From contig NZ_CP072913.1 of NCBI RefSeq assembly GCF_017968885.1, positions 5,248,501 to 5,312,500 of the forward strand: a DNA stretch of 64,000 bases, in the 5' to 3' direction. The notes under the pieces were generated by a model. The model searched no databases and was not told the DNA's origin. It saw nothing but the letters and a program-made list of their open reading frames with translations. Source of the stretch: Pseudomonas sp. Tri1 (GTDB taxonomy: Bacteria; Pseudomonadota; Gammaproteobacteria; Pseudomonadales; Pseudomonadaceae). Shown piece by piece: positions 33,030-43,436 of this stretch. Positions within the stretch are counted from its first letter, which is position 1. Each line of letters starts with the position of its first letter. The translations under genes were made by a program, and so were the position numbers.

Positions 33030-33935
33030 ATGGATCGTCTACAAGCAATGCGGGTGTTCGTCACGGTGGTCGACTTGGGCAGCCAGTCGGCGGCGGCCGA
33101 GCACCTGGACCTGTCACGCCCGGTGGTGTCACGGTATCTGGCGGAGCTGGAAGACTGGGTCGGTGCCCGGTTGATGCACCGCACCACCCGCAAGCTGAGC
33201 CTGACGGCCGCAGGTTCGGAGATCCTGCCGCGGTGCCGACAGATGCTGGAGCTGTCTGGCGACATGCAAGCAGCGGTCACCACCCAGGGCGACGCGCCAC
33301 GGGGCATGCTGCGCATCAGCGCCAGCACCTCGTTCGGCCAGGCCCAATTGGCGGCGGCCATGACCGAGTTCGTCATCCGCTACCCTGGGGTGAGCGTCGA
33401 TCTGCAAATGCTCGACCGCACCGTGAACCTGGTGGATGAGCGCATCGACCTGGCGATCCGCATGAGCAACGACCTGGACCCGAACCTGATCGCCCGCCGC
33501 CTCACGGTCTGTCGCTCGGTGATCTGCGCCTCGCCCGGTTACCTGCGTGAACACCCAACGCCCCAACGGGTCGAGGATTTGAGCCGGCACAACTGCCTGA
33601 CCCACTCTTACGTGGGCAAGAGCCTGTGGCATTTCGAGCAGGACGGCGAACAGGTCTCGGTGCCGGTGCAGGGCAACATCAGCGCCAACGAGGCCAGCAC
33701 GCTGCTGCGGGCCACCATGGCCGGCGCCGGGGTGGCGATGCTGCCCAGCTATCAGGCCGGCGCCCACATCAAGAACGGCGAACTGATCCGTCTCCTGCCC
33801 CACGCCGAACCCCGTCGGATGAACATGTACGCGGTGTATGCATCTCGCAAGCACATGCCGTCGGCGCTGCGCAGCCTGCTGGATTTCCTGGTGCTCAAGT
33901 TTCCCGAGAGACCGGAGTGGGATGTGGGGTTGTAG
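33030..33935 (+). CDS. LysR-family transcriptional regulator
   Basis: A 301-residue regulator. The N-terminal helix-turn-helix is MDRLQAMRVFVTVVDLGSQS then HLDLSRPVVSRYLAELEDWV; an effector domain follows (GMLRISASTSFGQAQLA, GAGVAMLPSYQAG). It belongs to the large DsdC/AaeR-like group close to YafC-type regulators. It is transcribed away from the MBL-fold gene across 114 bases, the classical LysR arrangement. The effector is unknown. Confidence 0.9.
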   Translation: MDRLQAMRVFVTVVDLGSQSAAAEHLDLSRPVVSRYLAELEDWVGARLMHRTTRKLSLTAAGSEILPRCRQMLELSGDMQAAVTTQGDAPRGMLRISASTSFGQAQLAAAMTEFVIRYPGVSVDLQMLDRTVNLVDERIDLAIRMSNDLDPNLIARRLTVCRSVICASPGYLREHPTPQRVEDLSRHNCLTHSYVGKSLWHFEQDGEQVSVPVQGNISANEASTLLRATMAGAGVAMLPSYQAGAHIKNGELIRLLPHAEPRRMNMYAVYASRKHMPSALRSLLDFLVLKFPERPEWDVGL

Positions 33936-33953
33936 CTGTCGCCTGCAGGCCTT

Positions 33954-34042
33954 TGTGGAAGCGAGCTTGCTCGCGATGGCCGAGTGTCGGTCACCCTTTT
34001 ATTGACTGGCTCACAGCTATCGCGAGCAAGCTCGCTCCCACA
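33954..34042. repeat. REPIN, 89 bp
   Basis: TGTGGAAGCGAGCTTGCTCG with inverted partner GCGAGCAAGCTCGCTCCCAC A, between the LysR gene and gcsR. Confidence 0.86.
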
Positions 34043-34144
34043 GGGGATCTCTGTACGACCTCAAGCTTTTCGCCAGGATTTCACCAATAGCCCGCCCCAA
34101 GGCATACTTGCCACCCTCCGCCGTCCAGAACCCAGAACCGCCCC

Positions 34145-35653
34145 ATGCGTATCCATGTCAGTTTCATCGACCGCGTCGGCATCACCCAGGAAGTCCTGGC
34201 TTTGCTCGGTGGGCGCAATCTCAATCTGGATGCCGTGGAGATGGTGCCGCCCAACGTCTACATCGACGCCCCGACTCTCAGCCCGCAGGTGCTGGACGAG
34301 TTGCGCGAGGCGCTGTTCAGTGTCCGCGGCGTGCAAGCGGTCACCGTGGTGGACATCCTGCCGGGCCAACGTCGGCACTTGCAGCTCGATGCCCTGCTGG
34401 CGGCGATGACCGACCCGGTACTGGCCCTGGACAGTGCCGGCAAGGTGTTGCTGGCCAACCCGGCGCTGATCGCCCTGTACGGTCGTGAACCGGCCGGGGA
34501 AAGCGTCGCCGAGCTGTTCGGTGACGAAGCCCTGTTGGGTGCCTTGCTGGAGAGCGGTTTTCGCCTGCCGCTGCGGGAAATCACCCTCAACGGCCAGACT
34601 TTGCTGCTGGACGCCACGCCTATTACGGACGCCGGGGCGCTGTTGACGCTCTATCAGCCGAACCGCATCGGCGAACGCCTGTCGGCGCTGCACCACGACC
34701 ACGCCGAGGGCTTCGATGCGCTGCTCGGCGAATCCCCGGCGATCCGCACCCTCAAGGCCCGTGCCCAGAGGGTCGCGGCCCTGGATGCACCGCTGCTGAT
34801 CCAGGGTGAAACCGGCACTGGCAAGGAATTGGTGGCCCGGGCCTGCCACGCCATCAGCGCCCGTCATAGCGCACCGTTTCTGGCCCTCAACTGCGCCGCG
34901 CTGCCAGAGAACCTGGCCGAAAGCGAACTGTTCGGCTACGCCCCCGGCGCCTTCACCGGCGCGCAACGGGGCGGCAAGCCAGGGCTGATGGAGCTGGCGA
35001 ACCAAGGCACGGTGTTTCTCGATGAAATCGGCGAGATGTCGCCGTACCTGCAAGCCAAGCTGCTGCGCTTCTTGAACGATGGCAGCTTTCGGCGGGTCGG
35101 TGGCGACCGGGAAATCAAGGTCAATGTGCGGATCCTCAGTGCCACCCACCGCAACCTGGAAAAAATGGTCAGCGAAGGCTCATTCCGCGAAGACCTGTTC
35201 TATCGCCTGAACGTACTCAATGTCGAAGTCCCGCCGTTACGTGAGCGCGGCCAGGACATCCTGCTGCTGGCGCGCTACTTCATGCAGCAGGCCTGCGCAC
35301 AGATCCAGCGCCCGGTCTGTCGCCTGGCCCCAGGCACCTACCCGGCGCTACTGGGCAATCGCTGGCCGGGTAATGTGCGGCAATTGCAGAACGTGATCTT
35401 CCGCGCCGCCGCCATCTGCGAAAGCAGCCTGGTGGACATCGGCGACCTGGACATCGCCGGCACCTCCGTGGCGCGCCAGGGCGATGTCGAAGTCGAAAGC
35501 CTGGAACAGGCCGTGGAAACCTTCGAGAAACACCTGCTCGAAAGCCTGTACGTCAACTACCCCTCCACCCGCCAACTCGCCAGCCGCCTGCAGACCTCCC
35601 ACACCGCGATCGCCCATCGGTTGCGCAAGTATGGGATTTCCGGGAAGCCATAA
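34145..35653 (+). CDS. gcsR: TyrR-like sigma-54 activator of the glycine cleavage operon (GcsR)
   Basis: Enhancer-binding protein of 502 residues. It has an N-terminal ACT domain (MRIHVSFIDRVGITQEVLAL), a PAS domain (about 80-170), an AAA+ domain with GETGTGKE, intact GAFTGA and GTVFLDEIGE, and a TyrR-type helix-turn-helix at the end (STRQLASRLQTSHTAIAHRL). In P. aeruginosa the orthologue senses glycine and activates the type-2 gcv operon. Here the gcv genes follow directly, with matching binding sites and a sigma-54 promoter in between. Confidence 0.92.
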   Translation: MRIHVSFIDRVGITQEVLALLGGRNLNLDAVEMVPPNVYIDAPTLSPQVLDELREALFSVRGVQAVTVVDILPGQRRHLQLDALLAAMTDPVLALDSAGKVLLANPALIALYGREPAGESVAELFGDEALLGALLESGFRLPLREITLNGQTLLLDATPITDAGALLTLYQPNRIGERLSALHHDHAEGFDALLGESPAIRTLKARAQRVAALDAPLLIQGETGTGKELVARACHAISARHSAPFLALNCAALPENLAESELFGYAPGAFTGAQRGGKPGLMELANQGTVFLDEIGEMSPYLQAKLLRFLNDGSFRRVGGDREIKVNVRILSATHRNLEKMVSEGSFREDLFYRLNVLNVEVPPLRERGQDILLLARYFMQQACAQIQRPVCRLAPGTYPALLGNRWPGNVRQLQNVIFRAAAICESSLVDIGDLDIAGTSVARQGDVEVESLEQAVETFEKHLLESLYVNYPSTRQLASRLQTSHTAIAHRLRKYGISGKP

Positions 35654-35670
35654 GCCCGCCGCAGTTCCCC

Positions 35671-35759
35671 TGTGGGAGCGAGCTTGCTCGCGATGGCTGT
35701 CCAACAGTGACAGAAATGTTGACTGACACTCCGCTATCGCGAGCAAGCTCGCTTCCACA
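35671..35759. repeat. REPIN, 89 bp
   Basis: TGTGGGAGCGAGCTTGCTCG with inverted partner (GCGAGCAAGCTCGCTTCCAC A), just after gcsR. Confidence 0.87.
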
Positions 35760-35804
35760 AGGACCTGTGGTGTATTTGAGACCGAGCCAAAACCGACCTC
35801 CATC

Positions 35805-35860
35805 TGTACTGAAAGCGCTACAGTGGAACGATATCGATACAGTAGCCGCTAAGCGGCGCC
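35805..35860 (+). promoter_or_regulatory. Three tandem GcsR-type sites
   Basis: Imperfect 18-base dyads begin at 35805, 35824 and 35843, exactly 19 bases apart: TGTACTG-AAAG-CGCTACA, TGGAACG-ATAT-CGATACA and TAGCCGC-TAAG-CGGCGCC. The first two match the reported GcsR form TGTAACG-N4-CGTTCCG well in length and half-site pattern; the third is weaker. Confidence 0.65.
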
Positions 35861-35900
35861 AAGTAAGGCTTTGATCCCACAACGATTTTATCCGGGCCTT

Positions 35901-35926
35901 CATCTGTAGCGATTTCGCTACAGATG
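35901..35926 (+). promoter_or_regulatory. Perfect palindromic GcsR-type site
   Basis: CATCTGTAGCGA-TT-TCGCTACAGATG is a perfect inverted repeat with 12-base arms. Its core TGTAGCG-N4-CGCTACA has the spacing of the tandem sites upstream. It lies 60 bases before the -24 element. Confidence 0.65.
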
Positions 35927-35985
35927 AATTGATTCGCGTCGCGAGTAAATCGCACAACTCGTTGATTTATAAACATTTATCAACA

Positions 35986-36002
35986 TTGGCCGTATTCTTG
36001 CT
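35986..36002 (+). promoter_or_regulatory. Sigma-54 promoter of gcvH
   Basis: TTGGCCGTATTCTTGCT fits YTGGCACGRNNNTTGCW with the invariant GG and GC at the right distance. It is 80 bases before the gcvH start. Confidence 0.75.
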
Positions 36003-36081
36003 ATGGGTATAGCCATTCGGCCGGGCCAAGTCCCGCGCCTTTCTTCGCGTCCACCAGACGAATCTGGCCCCAGGAGTTTCC

Positions 36082-36465
36082 ATGAGCGAGTTGCGTTTCA
36101 CTGAAGATCACGAATGGCTGCGCACCGAAGCCGACGGCAGCGTTACCGTCGGTATTACTGCGTTTGCGCAGAACGCCTTGGGCGATGTGGTCTATGTTCA
36201 GTTACCGGAACTGCAAAGCTATGACAAGGGTGCCGAAGCCTCCACCGTGGAATCGGTGAAAGCGGCCAGCGGTGTCTACATGCCACTGGACGGTGAAGTG
36301 CTCGAAGTGAACCCGGCCCTGGAAAGCAGTCCGGAACTGGTCAACGAAGATCCGCTGGGCGAAGGCTGGTTTTTCCGCTTCAAGCCTGCCGACGCCGCCC
36401 AAGTTGACCAACTGCTGGATCAGGACGCCTACGACCGCCTGATCAAAGCCAACGCCGAAGCCTGA
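36082..36465 (+). CDS. gcvH: Glycine cleavage H protein
   Basis: Lipoyl carrier that shuttles the aminomethyl group between the P and T proteins. It has 127 residues; the lipoylated Lys60 lies in [15 protein letters not shown]. The ATG follows CAGGAG. It is the first gene after the sigma-54 promoter and is ten bases from gcvP. Confidence 0.96.
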   Translation: MSELRFTEDHEWLRTEADGSVTVGITAFAQNALGDVVYVQLPELQSYDKGAEASTVESVKAASGVYMPLDGEVLEVNPALESSPELVNEDPLGEGWFFRFKPADAAQVDQLLDQDAYDRLIKANAEA

Positions 36466-36475
36466 GGAGCGCAAC

Positions 36476-39325
36476 ATGACCGTTAATCTCGGCACCGCCA
36501 ACGAATTCATCGCCCGCCACATCGGCCCGCGTTCCAGCGACGAGCAAGCCATGCTCGAGCGTCTGGGCTACGACTCCCTGGAAGCGTTGAGCGCCAGCGT
36601 CATCCCGGAAAGCATCAAGGGCACCAGCGTGCTGGACATGGGTGACGGCCAGAGCGAAGCCGATGCACTGGCCTCGATCAAGACCATTGCCGCCAAGAAC
36701 CAACTGTTCAAGACCTACATCGGCCAGGGCTACTACAGCTGCCATACCCCGGCGCCGATCCTGCGCAACCTGCTGGAGAACCCGGCCTGGTACACCGCCT
36801 ACACACCGTACCAGCCTGAAATTTCCCAGGGCCGTCTCGAAGCGTTGTTGAACTTCCAGACCCTGATCAGCGACCTCACCGGCCTGCCAATCGCCAACGC
36901 CTCTTTGCTGGACGAAGCCACCGCCGCCGCCGAAGCCATGACCTTCTGCAAGCGTCTGAGCAAGAACAAGGGCAGCAATGCCTTCTTCGCCTCCCGCCAC
37001 TGCCACCCACAAACCCTCGATGTACTGCGCACCCGTGCCGAGCCCCTGGGCATCGACGTGGTGGTCGGCGATGAACGCGAACTGACCGACGTCAACAGCT
37101 TTTTCGGCGCCCTGCTGCAATACCCGGCCAGCAACGGTGACCTGTTCGACTACCGCGAACTGACTGAACGCTTTCACGCCGCCAACGCCCTGGTGGCCGT
37201 GGCCGCTGACTTGCTGGCCCTGACCCTGCTGACCCCACCGGGTGAGTTCGGTGCCGACGTGGCCATTGGCAGCGCCCAGCGCTTCGGCGTGCCGTTGGGC
37301 TTCGGTGGCCCGCACGCGGCGTACTTTTCCACCAAGGACGCCTTCAAGCGCGACATGCCGGGTCGCCTGGTGGGTGTTTCCGTGGACCGTTTCGGCAAGC
37401 CGGCCTTGCGCCTGGCGATGCAGACCCGCGAGCAACACATCCGCCGCGAGAAAGCCACGAGCAACATCTGCACCGCCCAGGTGCTGCTGGCCAACATCGC
37501 CAGCATGTATGCCGTGTATCACGGCCCCAAAGGCCTGGTGCAAATTGCCAACCGCATCCATCACCTGACCGCGATTCTCGCCAAGGGCCTGGGCACGTTG
37601 GGCTTGAGCGTCGAGCAAGACAGTTTCTTCGACACCCTGACCCTGCACACTGGCCCGCAAACCGCAGCCCTGCACGACAAGGCTCGCACCCAGCGCATCA
37701 ACCTGCGCGTGGTGGACGCTGAACGCCTGGGCCTGTCCCTGGACGAGACCACCAGCCAGGCTGACGTCCAGGCACTGTGGAGCCTGTTGGCCGACGGCAA
37801 GGCCCTGCCGGACTTCGCCGCGCTGGCCGCTACCGTGCAAAGCCGCATACCGGCCGAACTGGTGCGCCAGTCGGCCATTCTCAGTCACCCGGTGTTCAAC
37901 CGCTATCACTCCGAGACCGAGCTGATGCGCTACCTGCGCAAGCTCGCCGACAAGGACCTGGCCCTGGATCGCACCATGATCCCGCTGGGTTCCTGCACCA
38001 TGAAACTCAACGCCGCCAGTGAAATGATCCCGGTGACCTGGGCCGAGTTTGGTGCCCTGCACCCGTTCGCCCCCGCCGAGCAAAGCGCCGGCTACCAGCA
38101 ACTGACCGACGAGCTGGAAGCGATGCTCTGCGCCGCCACCGGCTATGACGCGGTGTCGCTGCAGCCCAACGCCGGTTCCCAGGGCGAATACGCCGGCCTG
38201 CTGGCGATCCGCGCGTATCACCAGAGCCGTGGCGAAGAGCGCCGCGACATCTGCCTGATCCCGTCCTCGGCCCACGGCACCAACCCGGCCACCGCCAACA
38301 TGGCCGGCATGCGCGTGGTCGTGACCGCCTGCGATGCCCGCGGCAACGTCGACATCGAAGACCTGCGGGCCAAGGCCATCGAGCACCGCGAACACCTCGC
38401 GGCGCTGATGATCACCTACCCGTCGACCCACGGCGTGTTCGAAGAAGGCATCCGCGAAATCTGCGGCATCATTCATGACAATGGCGGCCAGGTGTACATC
38501 GACGGCGCCAACATGAACGCCATGGTCGGCCTCTGCGCCCCGGGCAAGTTCGGCGGCGACGTGTCGCACCTGAACCTGCACAAGACCTTCTGCATCCCCC
38601 ACGGCGGTGGCGGCCCGGGCGTTGGCCCGATTGGCGTCAAATCCCACCTGGCACCGTTCCTGCCCGGCCATGCCAACATGGAACGCAAGGAAGGCGCGGT
38701 GTGCGCGGCGCCGTTTGGCAGCGCCAGCATCCTGCCGATCACCTGGATGTACATCCGCATGATGGGTGGCGCAGGCCTCAAGCGTGCCTCGCAACTGGCG
38801 ATCCTCAACGCCAACTACATCGCCCGGCGCCTGGAAGAGCATTACCCGGTGCTCTACTCCGGCAGCAATGGCCTGGTGGCCCACGAATGCATCCTCGATC
38901 TGCGCCCGCTCAAGGACAGCAGCGGCATCAGCGTCGATGACGTGGCCAAGCGCCTGATCGACTTCGGTTTCCACGCCCCGACCATGTCCTTCCCGGTCGC
39001 CGGCACGCTGATGATCGAGCCGACCGAAAGCGAATCCAAGGAAGAACTGGATCGTTTCTGCGACGCCATGATCTGCATTCGCGAAGAAATCCGCGCGGTG
39101 GAAAACGGCAGCCTGGACAAAGACGACAACCCACTGAAAAACGCCCCGCACACTGCGGCGGAAATCGTCGGCGAGTGGGCTCACCCTTACAGCCGCGAAC
39201 AGGCCGTATACCCGGTGGCGTCGTTGATCGACGGCAAATACTGGCCGCCGGTGGGCCGGGTCGACAACGTGTTCGGCGACCGCAACCTGGTCTGCGCCTG
39301 CCCGTCGATCGAAAGCTACGCTTGA
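36476..39325 (+). CDS. gcvP: Glycine dehydrogenase (decarboxylating), P protein
   Basis: PLP enzyme that decarboxylates glycine and loads the H protein. The 949-residue fused form contains both halves; the PLP lysine is in [18 protein letters not shown]. Other conserved parts are [20 protein letters not shown] and [11 protein letters not shown]. The start has GAGGAG upstream. A REPIN and a 236-base gap separate it from sdaA, and no glyA lies there. Confidence 0.97.
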   Translation: MTVNLGTANEFIARHIGPRSSDEQAMLERLGYDSLEALSASVIPESIKGTSVLDMGDGQSEADALASIKTIAAKNQLFKTYIGQGYYSCHTPAPILRNLLENPAWYTAYTPYQPEISQGRLEALLNFQTLISDLTGLPIANASLLDEATAAAEAMTFCKRLSKNKGSNAFFASRHCHPQTLDVLRTRAEPLGIDVVVGDERELTDVNSFFGALLQYPASNGDLFDYRELTERFHAANALVAVAADLLALTLLTPPGEFGADVAIGSAQRFGVPLGFGGPHAAYFSTKDAFKRDMPGRLVGVSVDRFGKPALRLAMQTREQHIRREKATSNICTAQVLLANIASMYAVYHGPKGLVQIANRIHHLTAILAKGLGTLGLSVEQDSFFDTLTLHTGPQTAALHDKARTQRINLRVVDAERLGLSLDETTSQADVQALWSLLADGKALPDFAALAATVQSRIPAELVRQSAILSHPVFNRYHSETELMRYLRKLADKDLALDRTMIPLGSCTMKLNAASEMIPVTWAEFGALHPFAPAEQSAGYQQLTDELEAMLCAATGYDAVSLQPNAGSQGEYAGLLAIRAYHQSRGEERRDICLIPSSAHGTNPATANMAGMRVVVTACDARGNVDIEDLRAKAIEHREHLAALMITYPSTHGVFEEGIREICGIIHDNGGQVYIDGANMNAMVGLCAPGKFGGDVSHLNLHKTFCIPHGGGGPGVGPIGVKSHLAPFLPGHANMERKEGAVCAAPFGSASILPITWMYIRMMGGAGLKRASQLAILNANYIARRLEEHYPVLYSGSNGLVAHECILDLRPLKDSSGISVDDVAKRLIDFGFHAPTMSFPVAGTLMIEPTESESKEELDRFCDAMICIREEIRAVENGSLDKDDNPLKNAPHTAAEIVGEWAHPYSREQAVYPVASLIDGKYWPPVGRVDNVFGDRNLVCACPSIESYA

Positions 39326-39411
39326 TCTGTGAAGGGGCGGGTTTACTCGCCTCCTCTCTCAACACCGCAAACCTTGTGGAAGATCACTGCCTCAAGGAAA
39401 TCCAATCCCCC

Positions 39412-39501
39412 TGTGGGAGCGAGCTTGCTCGCGATAGCGGTGTGACAGCTGACAGAGATGTTGACTGACACTCCGCCATCGCGAGCAAGCTCGCTCCCAC
39501 A
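39412..39501. repeat. REPIN, 90 bp
   Basis: TGTGGGAGCGAGCTTGCTCG with inverted partner; lies between gcvP and sdaA, inside the presumed gcv operon. Confidence 0.88.
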
Positions 39502-39561
39502 AGGGACCAGTACCCGACTTCATAATCGTCGATCCTCATAAAAAGAAACCGGAGAAACACC

Positions 39562-40938
<1,377 letters not shown>

Positions 40939-40977
40939 TGCGCTTGCCTCACTTCTACATTTTTTCCAGGAGCTGAT

Positions 40978-42102
40978 ATGTCCACCGAACCACTGTTGAA
41001 GACCCCGCTGCACGCCCTGCACCTCGAACTCGGCGCGCGCATGGTGCCGTTCGCTGGCTACGACATGCCAGTGCAGTACCCACTGGGCGTGATGAAAGAA
41101 CACCAGCACACCCGCGACCAGGCCGGGCTGTTCGACGTGTCCCACATGGGCCAGATCCGCCTGACCGGCGCAGGCGCCGCCAAGGCCCTGGAAACCCTGG
41201 TACCGGTGGATATCATCGACCTGCCAGTGGGCATGCAGCGCTACGCCATGTTCACTAACGACAACGGCGGCATCCTTGACGACCTGATGGTCGCCAACCT
41301 GGGCCACGATGAGCTGTTCCTGGTGGTCAACGCGGCGTGCAAGGAGCAAGACCTGGCCCACCTGCGTGCGCACATTGGCGAGCAGTGCAGCATCGAGCCA
41401 CTGTTCGAGGCCCGCGCCCTGCTCGCCCTGCAAGGCCCGGCGGCCGTCACCGTGCTCGCGCGCCTGGCCCCGGACGTGGCGAAGATGACGTTTATGCAGT
41501 TCCAACGCGTCACGCTGCTGGGCGTGGACTGCTTTGTCAGCCGTTCGGGCTACACCGGTGAAGACGGTTTCGAAATATCCGTGCCCGCCGCCGACGCGGA
41601 AAAACTCGCCCGCGCCCTGCTGGCCGAACCGGAAGTCGCCGCCATCGGCCTTGGCGCCCGGGACTCCCTGCGCCTGGAAGCCGGCCTGTGCCTCTACGGC
41701 CATGACATGAACAGCGAGACGACACCAATCGAAGCCAGCCTGTTGTGGGCCATTTCCAAAGTGCGCCGTGCCGATGGCGCCCGCGCCGGTGGTTTCCCCG
41801 GCGCGGATATCGTGTTCACCCAGCAGCAGAGCGGGGTGAAGCGCAAACGTGTCGGCCTGCTGCCCCAAGAACGCACACCAGTGCGCGAAGGCGCGGAGAT
41901 CGTCAACGAAGCGGGCGAGATTATTGGAGCAGTGTGCAGCGGCGGTTTCGGCCCGACCTTGGGCGGTCCGCTGGCAATGGGTTATCTGGACAGTGCTTAT
42001 GTCGCACTGGATACGCCAGTTTGGGCCATTGTTCGTGGGAAGAAGGTGCCTTTGCTTGTAAGCAAAACGCCATTTGTTCCACAACGCTACTACCGTGGCT
42101 GA
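40978..42102 (+). CDS. gcvT: Aminomethyltransferase, T protein
   Basis: Releases ammonia and transfers the one-carbon unit from the H protein to tetrahydrofolate. It has 374 residues with FAGYDMPVQYPLGVMKEH and FDVSHMGQI at the start, SRSGYTGEDGFEI at the pterin site, and a C-terminal barrel. CAGGAG precedes the ATG; sdaA ends 39 bases upstream, so the two are likely co-transcribed. It is the last gene of the locus. Confidence 0.96.
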   Translation: MSTEPLLKTPLHALHLELGARMVPFAGYDMPVQYPLGVMKEHQHTRDQAGLFDVSHMGQIRLTGAGAAKALETLVPVDIIDLPVGMQRYAMFTNDNGGILDDLMVANLGHDELFLVVNAACKEQDLAHLRAHIGEQCSIEPLFEARALLALQGPAAVTVLARLAPDVAKMTFMQFQRVTLLGVDCFVSRSGYTGEDGFEISVPAADAEKLARALLAEPEVAAIGLGARDSLRLEAGLCLYGHDMNSETTPIEASLLWAISKVRRADGARAGGFPGADIVFTQQQSGVKRKRVGLLPQERTPVREGAEIVNEAGEIIGAVCSGGFGPTLGGPLAMGYLDSAYVALDTPVWAIVRGKKVPLLVSKTPFVPQRYYRG

Positions 42103-42497
42103 TTGACTGTTTCTATAAGTAACGCGGTTTCGTTATACGTGCACTAATGTGTAACGCAACCGCCATAAAAAGGTGCATCTTTCAGACATTCAATTGCGCT
42201 TATAACGATCGATAACAATTGAACTAGCCTGTCGAATAAGCCTTGGCCGGCGTAGTGTGTAAAATGCCAGCAACCTGAGGAAATACGGGCTCCCCAGGGG
42301 GGTTGTTTTTTCGTTCGGAGTTGGCGTAGAGTTTGGTCACTGTGTTTGCATGGGTCGCTTGGAATCGTGACCTGGGCAGTAGCTTATGAAGTCCGCTACA
42401 TCCCGTTCGACGTCTCTTACTTTCCTGCAACCCAGCCCCAGTACTCTTTCATGTGAAAGAGGCTGTCATCAATTTTAGCGTCAAAGGAAATAAGAAA
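42103..42497. other. Spacer and long leader before the cold-shock gene
   Basis: A 395-base gap without an open frame of note. It holds a short CCCC-AGG-GGGG hairpin followed by TTGTTTTTT (about 42293-42310) and a perfect CTCTTTCA-TG-TGAAAGAG hairpin at 42444-42461. Cold-shock genes usually have long structured 5' leaders, so much of this is probably transcribed. Confidence 0.55.
42444..42461 (+). promoter_or_regulatory. Leader hairpin before the cold-shock gene
   Basis: Perfect 8-base arms CTCTTTCA/TGAAAGAG with a two-base centre, ending 36 bases before the start codon. It may take part in temperature-dependent control of translation; that role is inferred from the family. Confidence 0.45.
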
Positions 42498-42710
42498 ATG
42501 TCTCAACGTCAGAGCGGTACCGTCAAGTGGTTCAACGACGAGAAGGGTTTTGGTTTTATCACGCCTGAAAGCGGTCCGGATCTGTTCGTCCATTTCCGCG
42601 CCATCCAGGGCAATGGCTTCAAGAGCCTGAAAGAAGGCCAGAAAGTCACCTTCGTTGCCGTGCAAGGCCAGAAAGGCATGCAAGCTGACGAAGTACAAGC
42701 TGAAGCCTGA
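42498..42710 (+). CDS. CspA-family cold-shock protein
   Basis: A 70-residue single-stranded nucleic-acid-binding beta barrel. RNP1 is KGFGFITP and RNP2 is LFVHFRAI. The first 20 residues ([20 protein letters not shown]) are standard for Pseudomonas cold-shock proteins. The ATG at 42498 follows AAAGGA; the ATG at 42453 lies in the leader. A terminator follows directly. Confidence 0.95.
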   Translation: MSQRQSGTVKWFNDEKGFGFITPESGPDLFVHFRAIQGNGFKSLKEGQKVTFVAVQGQKGMQADEVQAEA

Positions 42711-42724
42711 GGCTTTCGCGAACT

Positions 42725-42757
42725 AAAAAGCCCCTGATTGATATCAGGGGCTTTTTT
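42725..42757 (+). terminator. Cold-shock gene terminator
   Basis: AAAAAGCCCCTGAT/ATCAGGGGCTTTTTT stem followed by T6. Confidence 0.9.
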
Positions 42758-42804
42758 ATGGGCGTAAATCCGTAAAATGGCTTCTTTTTTCGTCCGAGGC
42801 CGTC

Positions 42805-43293
42805 ATGCCGAAACACCTGCTCACTCCCCAGGGCGACTTCCCCCCCGTAGGCCTTGGCCGTCGCCTGGCCGCGATGTTCTATGACTTTTTGCTGTGCACG
42901 GCGCTGCTGATTGTCACCAGCGGCGTTTACAAGATGATCCAGATGGCGATCATCGGCGAAGAAAAAATGCGCGCCCTCACGGAAGCTGGCGCCCTGGATG
43001 GCGACCCGTTGCTGTCCACCGTGCTGCTTTTCGTGCTGTTCGGCTTCTTCGCCAAGTTCTGGACCCACAACGGCCAGACCCTGGGCATGCAGGTGTGGTG
43101 CATCCGGGTGCAGAACGCCGATGGCACGGCCATCAGCCTGTGGCAGGCGCTGTTGCGCTTTGTGGTGTCGATCGCGTCATTGCTGCTGGTGGGGCTGGGC
43201 TTTATCTGGGCACTGTTCGACAAGCGCAAGCGCAGCTGGCATGACATCTACTCGGATACGCAGTTGGTGCGGATTCCCAAGAAGACCAAGTAA
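42805..43293 (+). CDS. RDD-family membrane protein
   Basis: A 162-residue protein with three or four hydrophobic segments. The family residues are in GLGRRLAAMFYDFLLCTALL (Arg and Asp) and the end KRKRSWHDIYSDTQLV. RDD proteins are small inner-membrane proteins; some act in ion exchange, but no function can be assigned here. It is convergent with nadA across a repeat. Confidence 0.85.
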   Translation: MPKHLLTPQGDFPPVGLGRRLAAMFYDFLLCTALLIVTSGVYKMIQMAIIGEEKMRALTEAGALDGDPLLSTVLLFVLFGFFAKFWTHNGQTLGMQVWCIRVQNADGTAISLWQALLRFVVSIASLLLVGLGFIWALFDKRKRSWHDIYSDTQLVRIPKKTK

Positions 43294-43313
43294 AAACACC
43301 GCATCAGCGGATA

Positions 43314-43422
43314 GATCGTTCCCACGCTCTGCGTGGGAATGTTGCTCGGGACGCTCTGCGGCCCAAAGAGCCGAACGCGGAGCGTCCGCAGAGACGTTCC
43401 CACTCAGAGCGTGGGAACGATC
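43314..43422. repeat. Palindromic repeat with GATCGTTCCCACGCTCTG arms
   Basis: A 109-base element. The outer arms GATCGTTCCCACGCTCTG and CAGAGCGTGGGAACGATC are exact inverse copies. Inner arms GGACGCTCTGCGG / GCGGAGCGTCC and two copies of GTTCCCAC-type hairpins give a nested structure. It is unrelated in sequence to the REPINs and lies between two convergent genes. Confidence 0.75.
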
Positions 43423-43436
43423 AAGTCTCCCGACAA

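Noticed and set aside
36443..39184. 913-residue open frame on the minus strand
   Set aside because: Exact shadow of gcvP. The Gly/His/Val-rich translation is the usual complement of a codon-biased gene.
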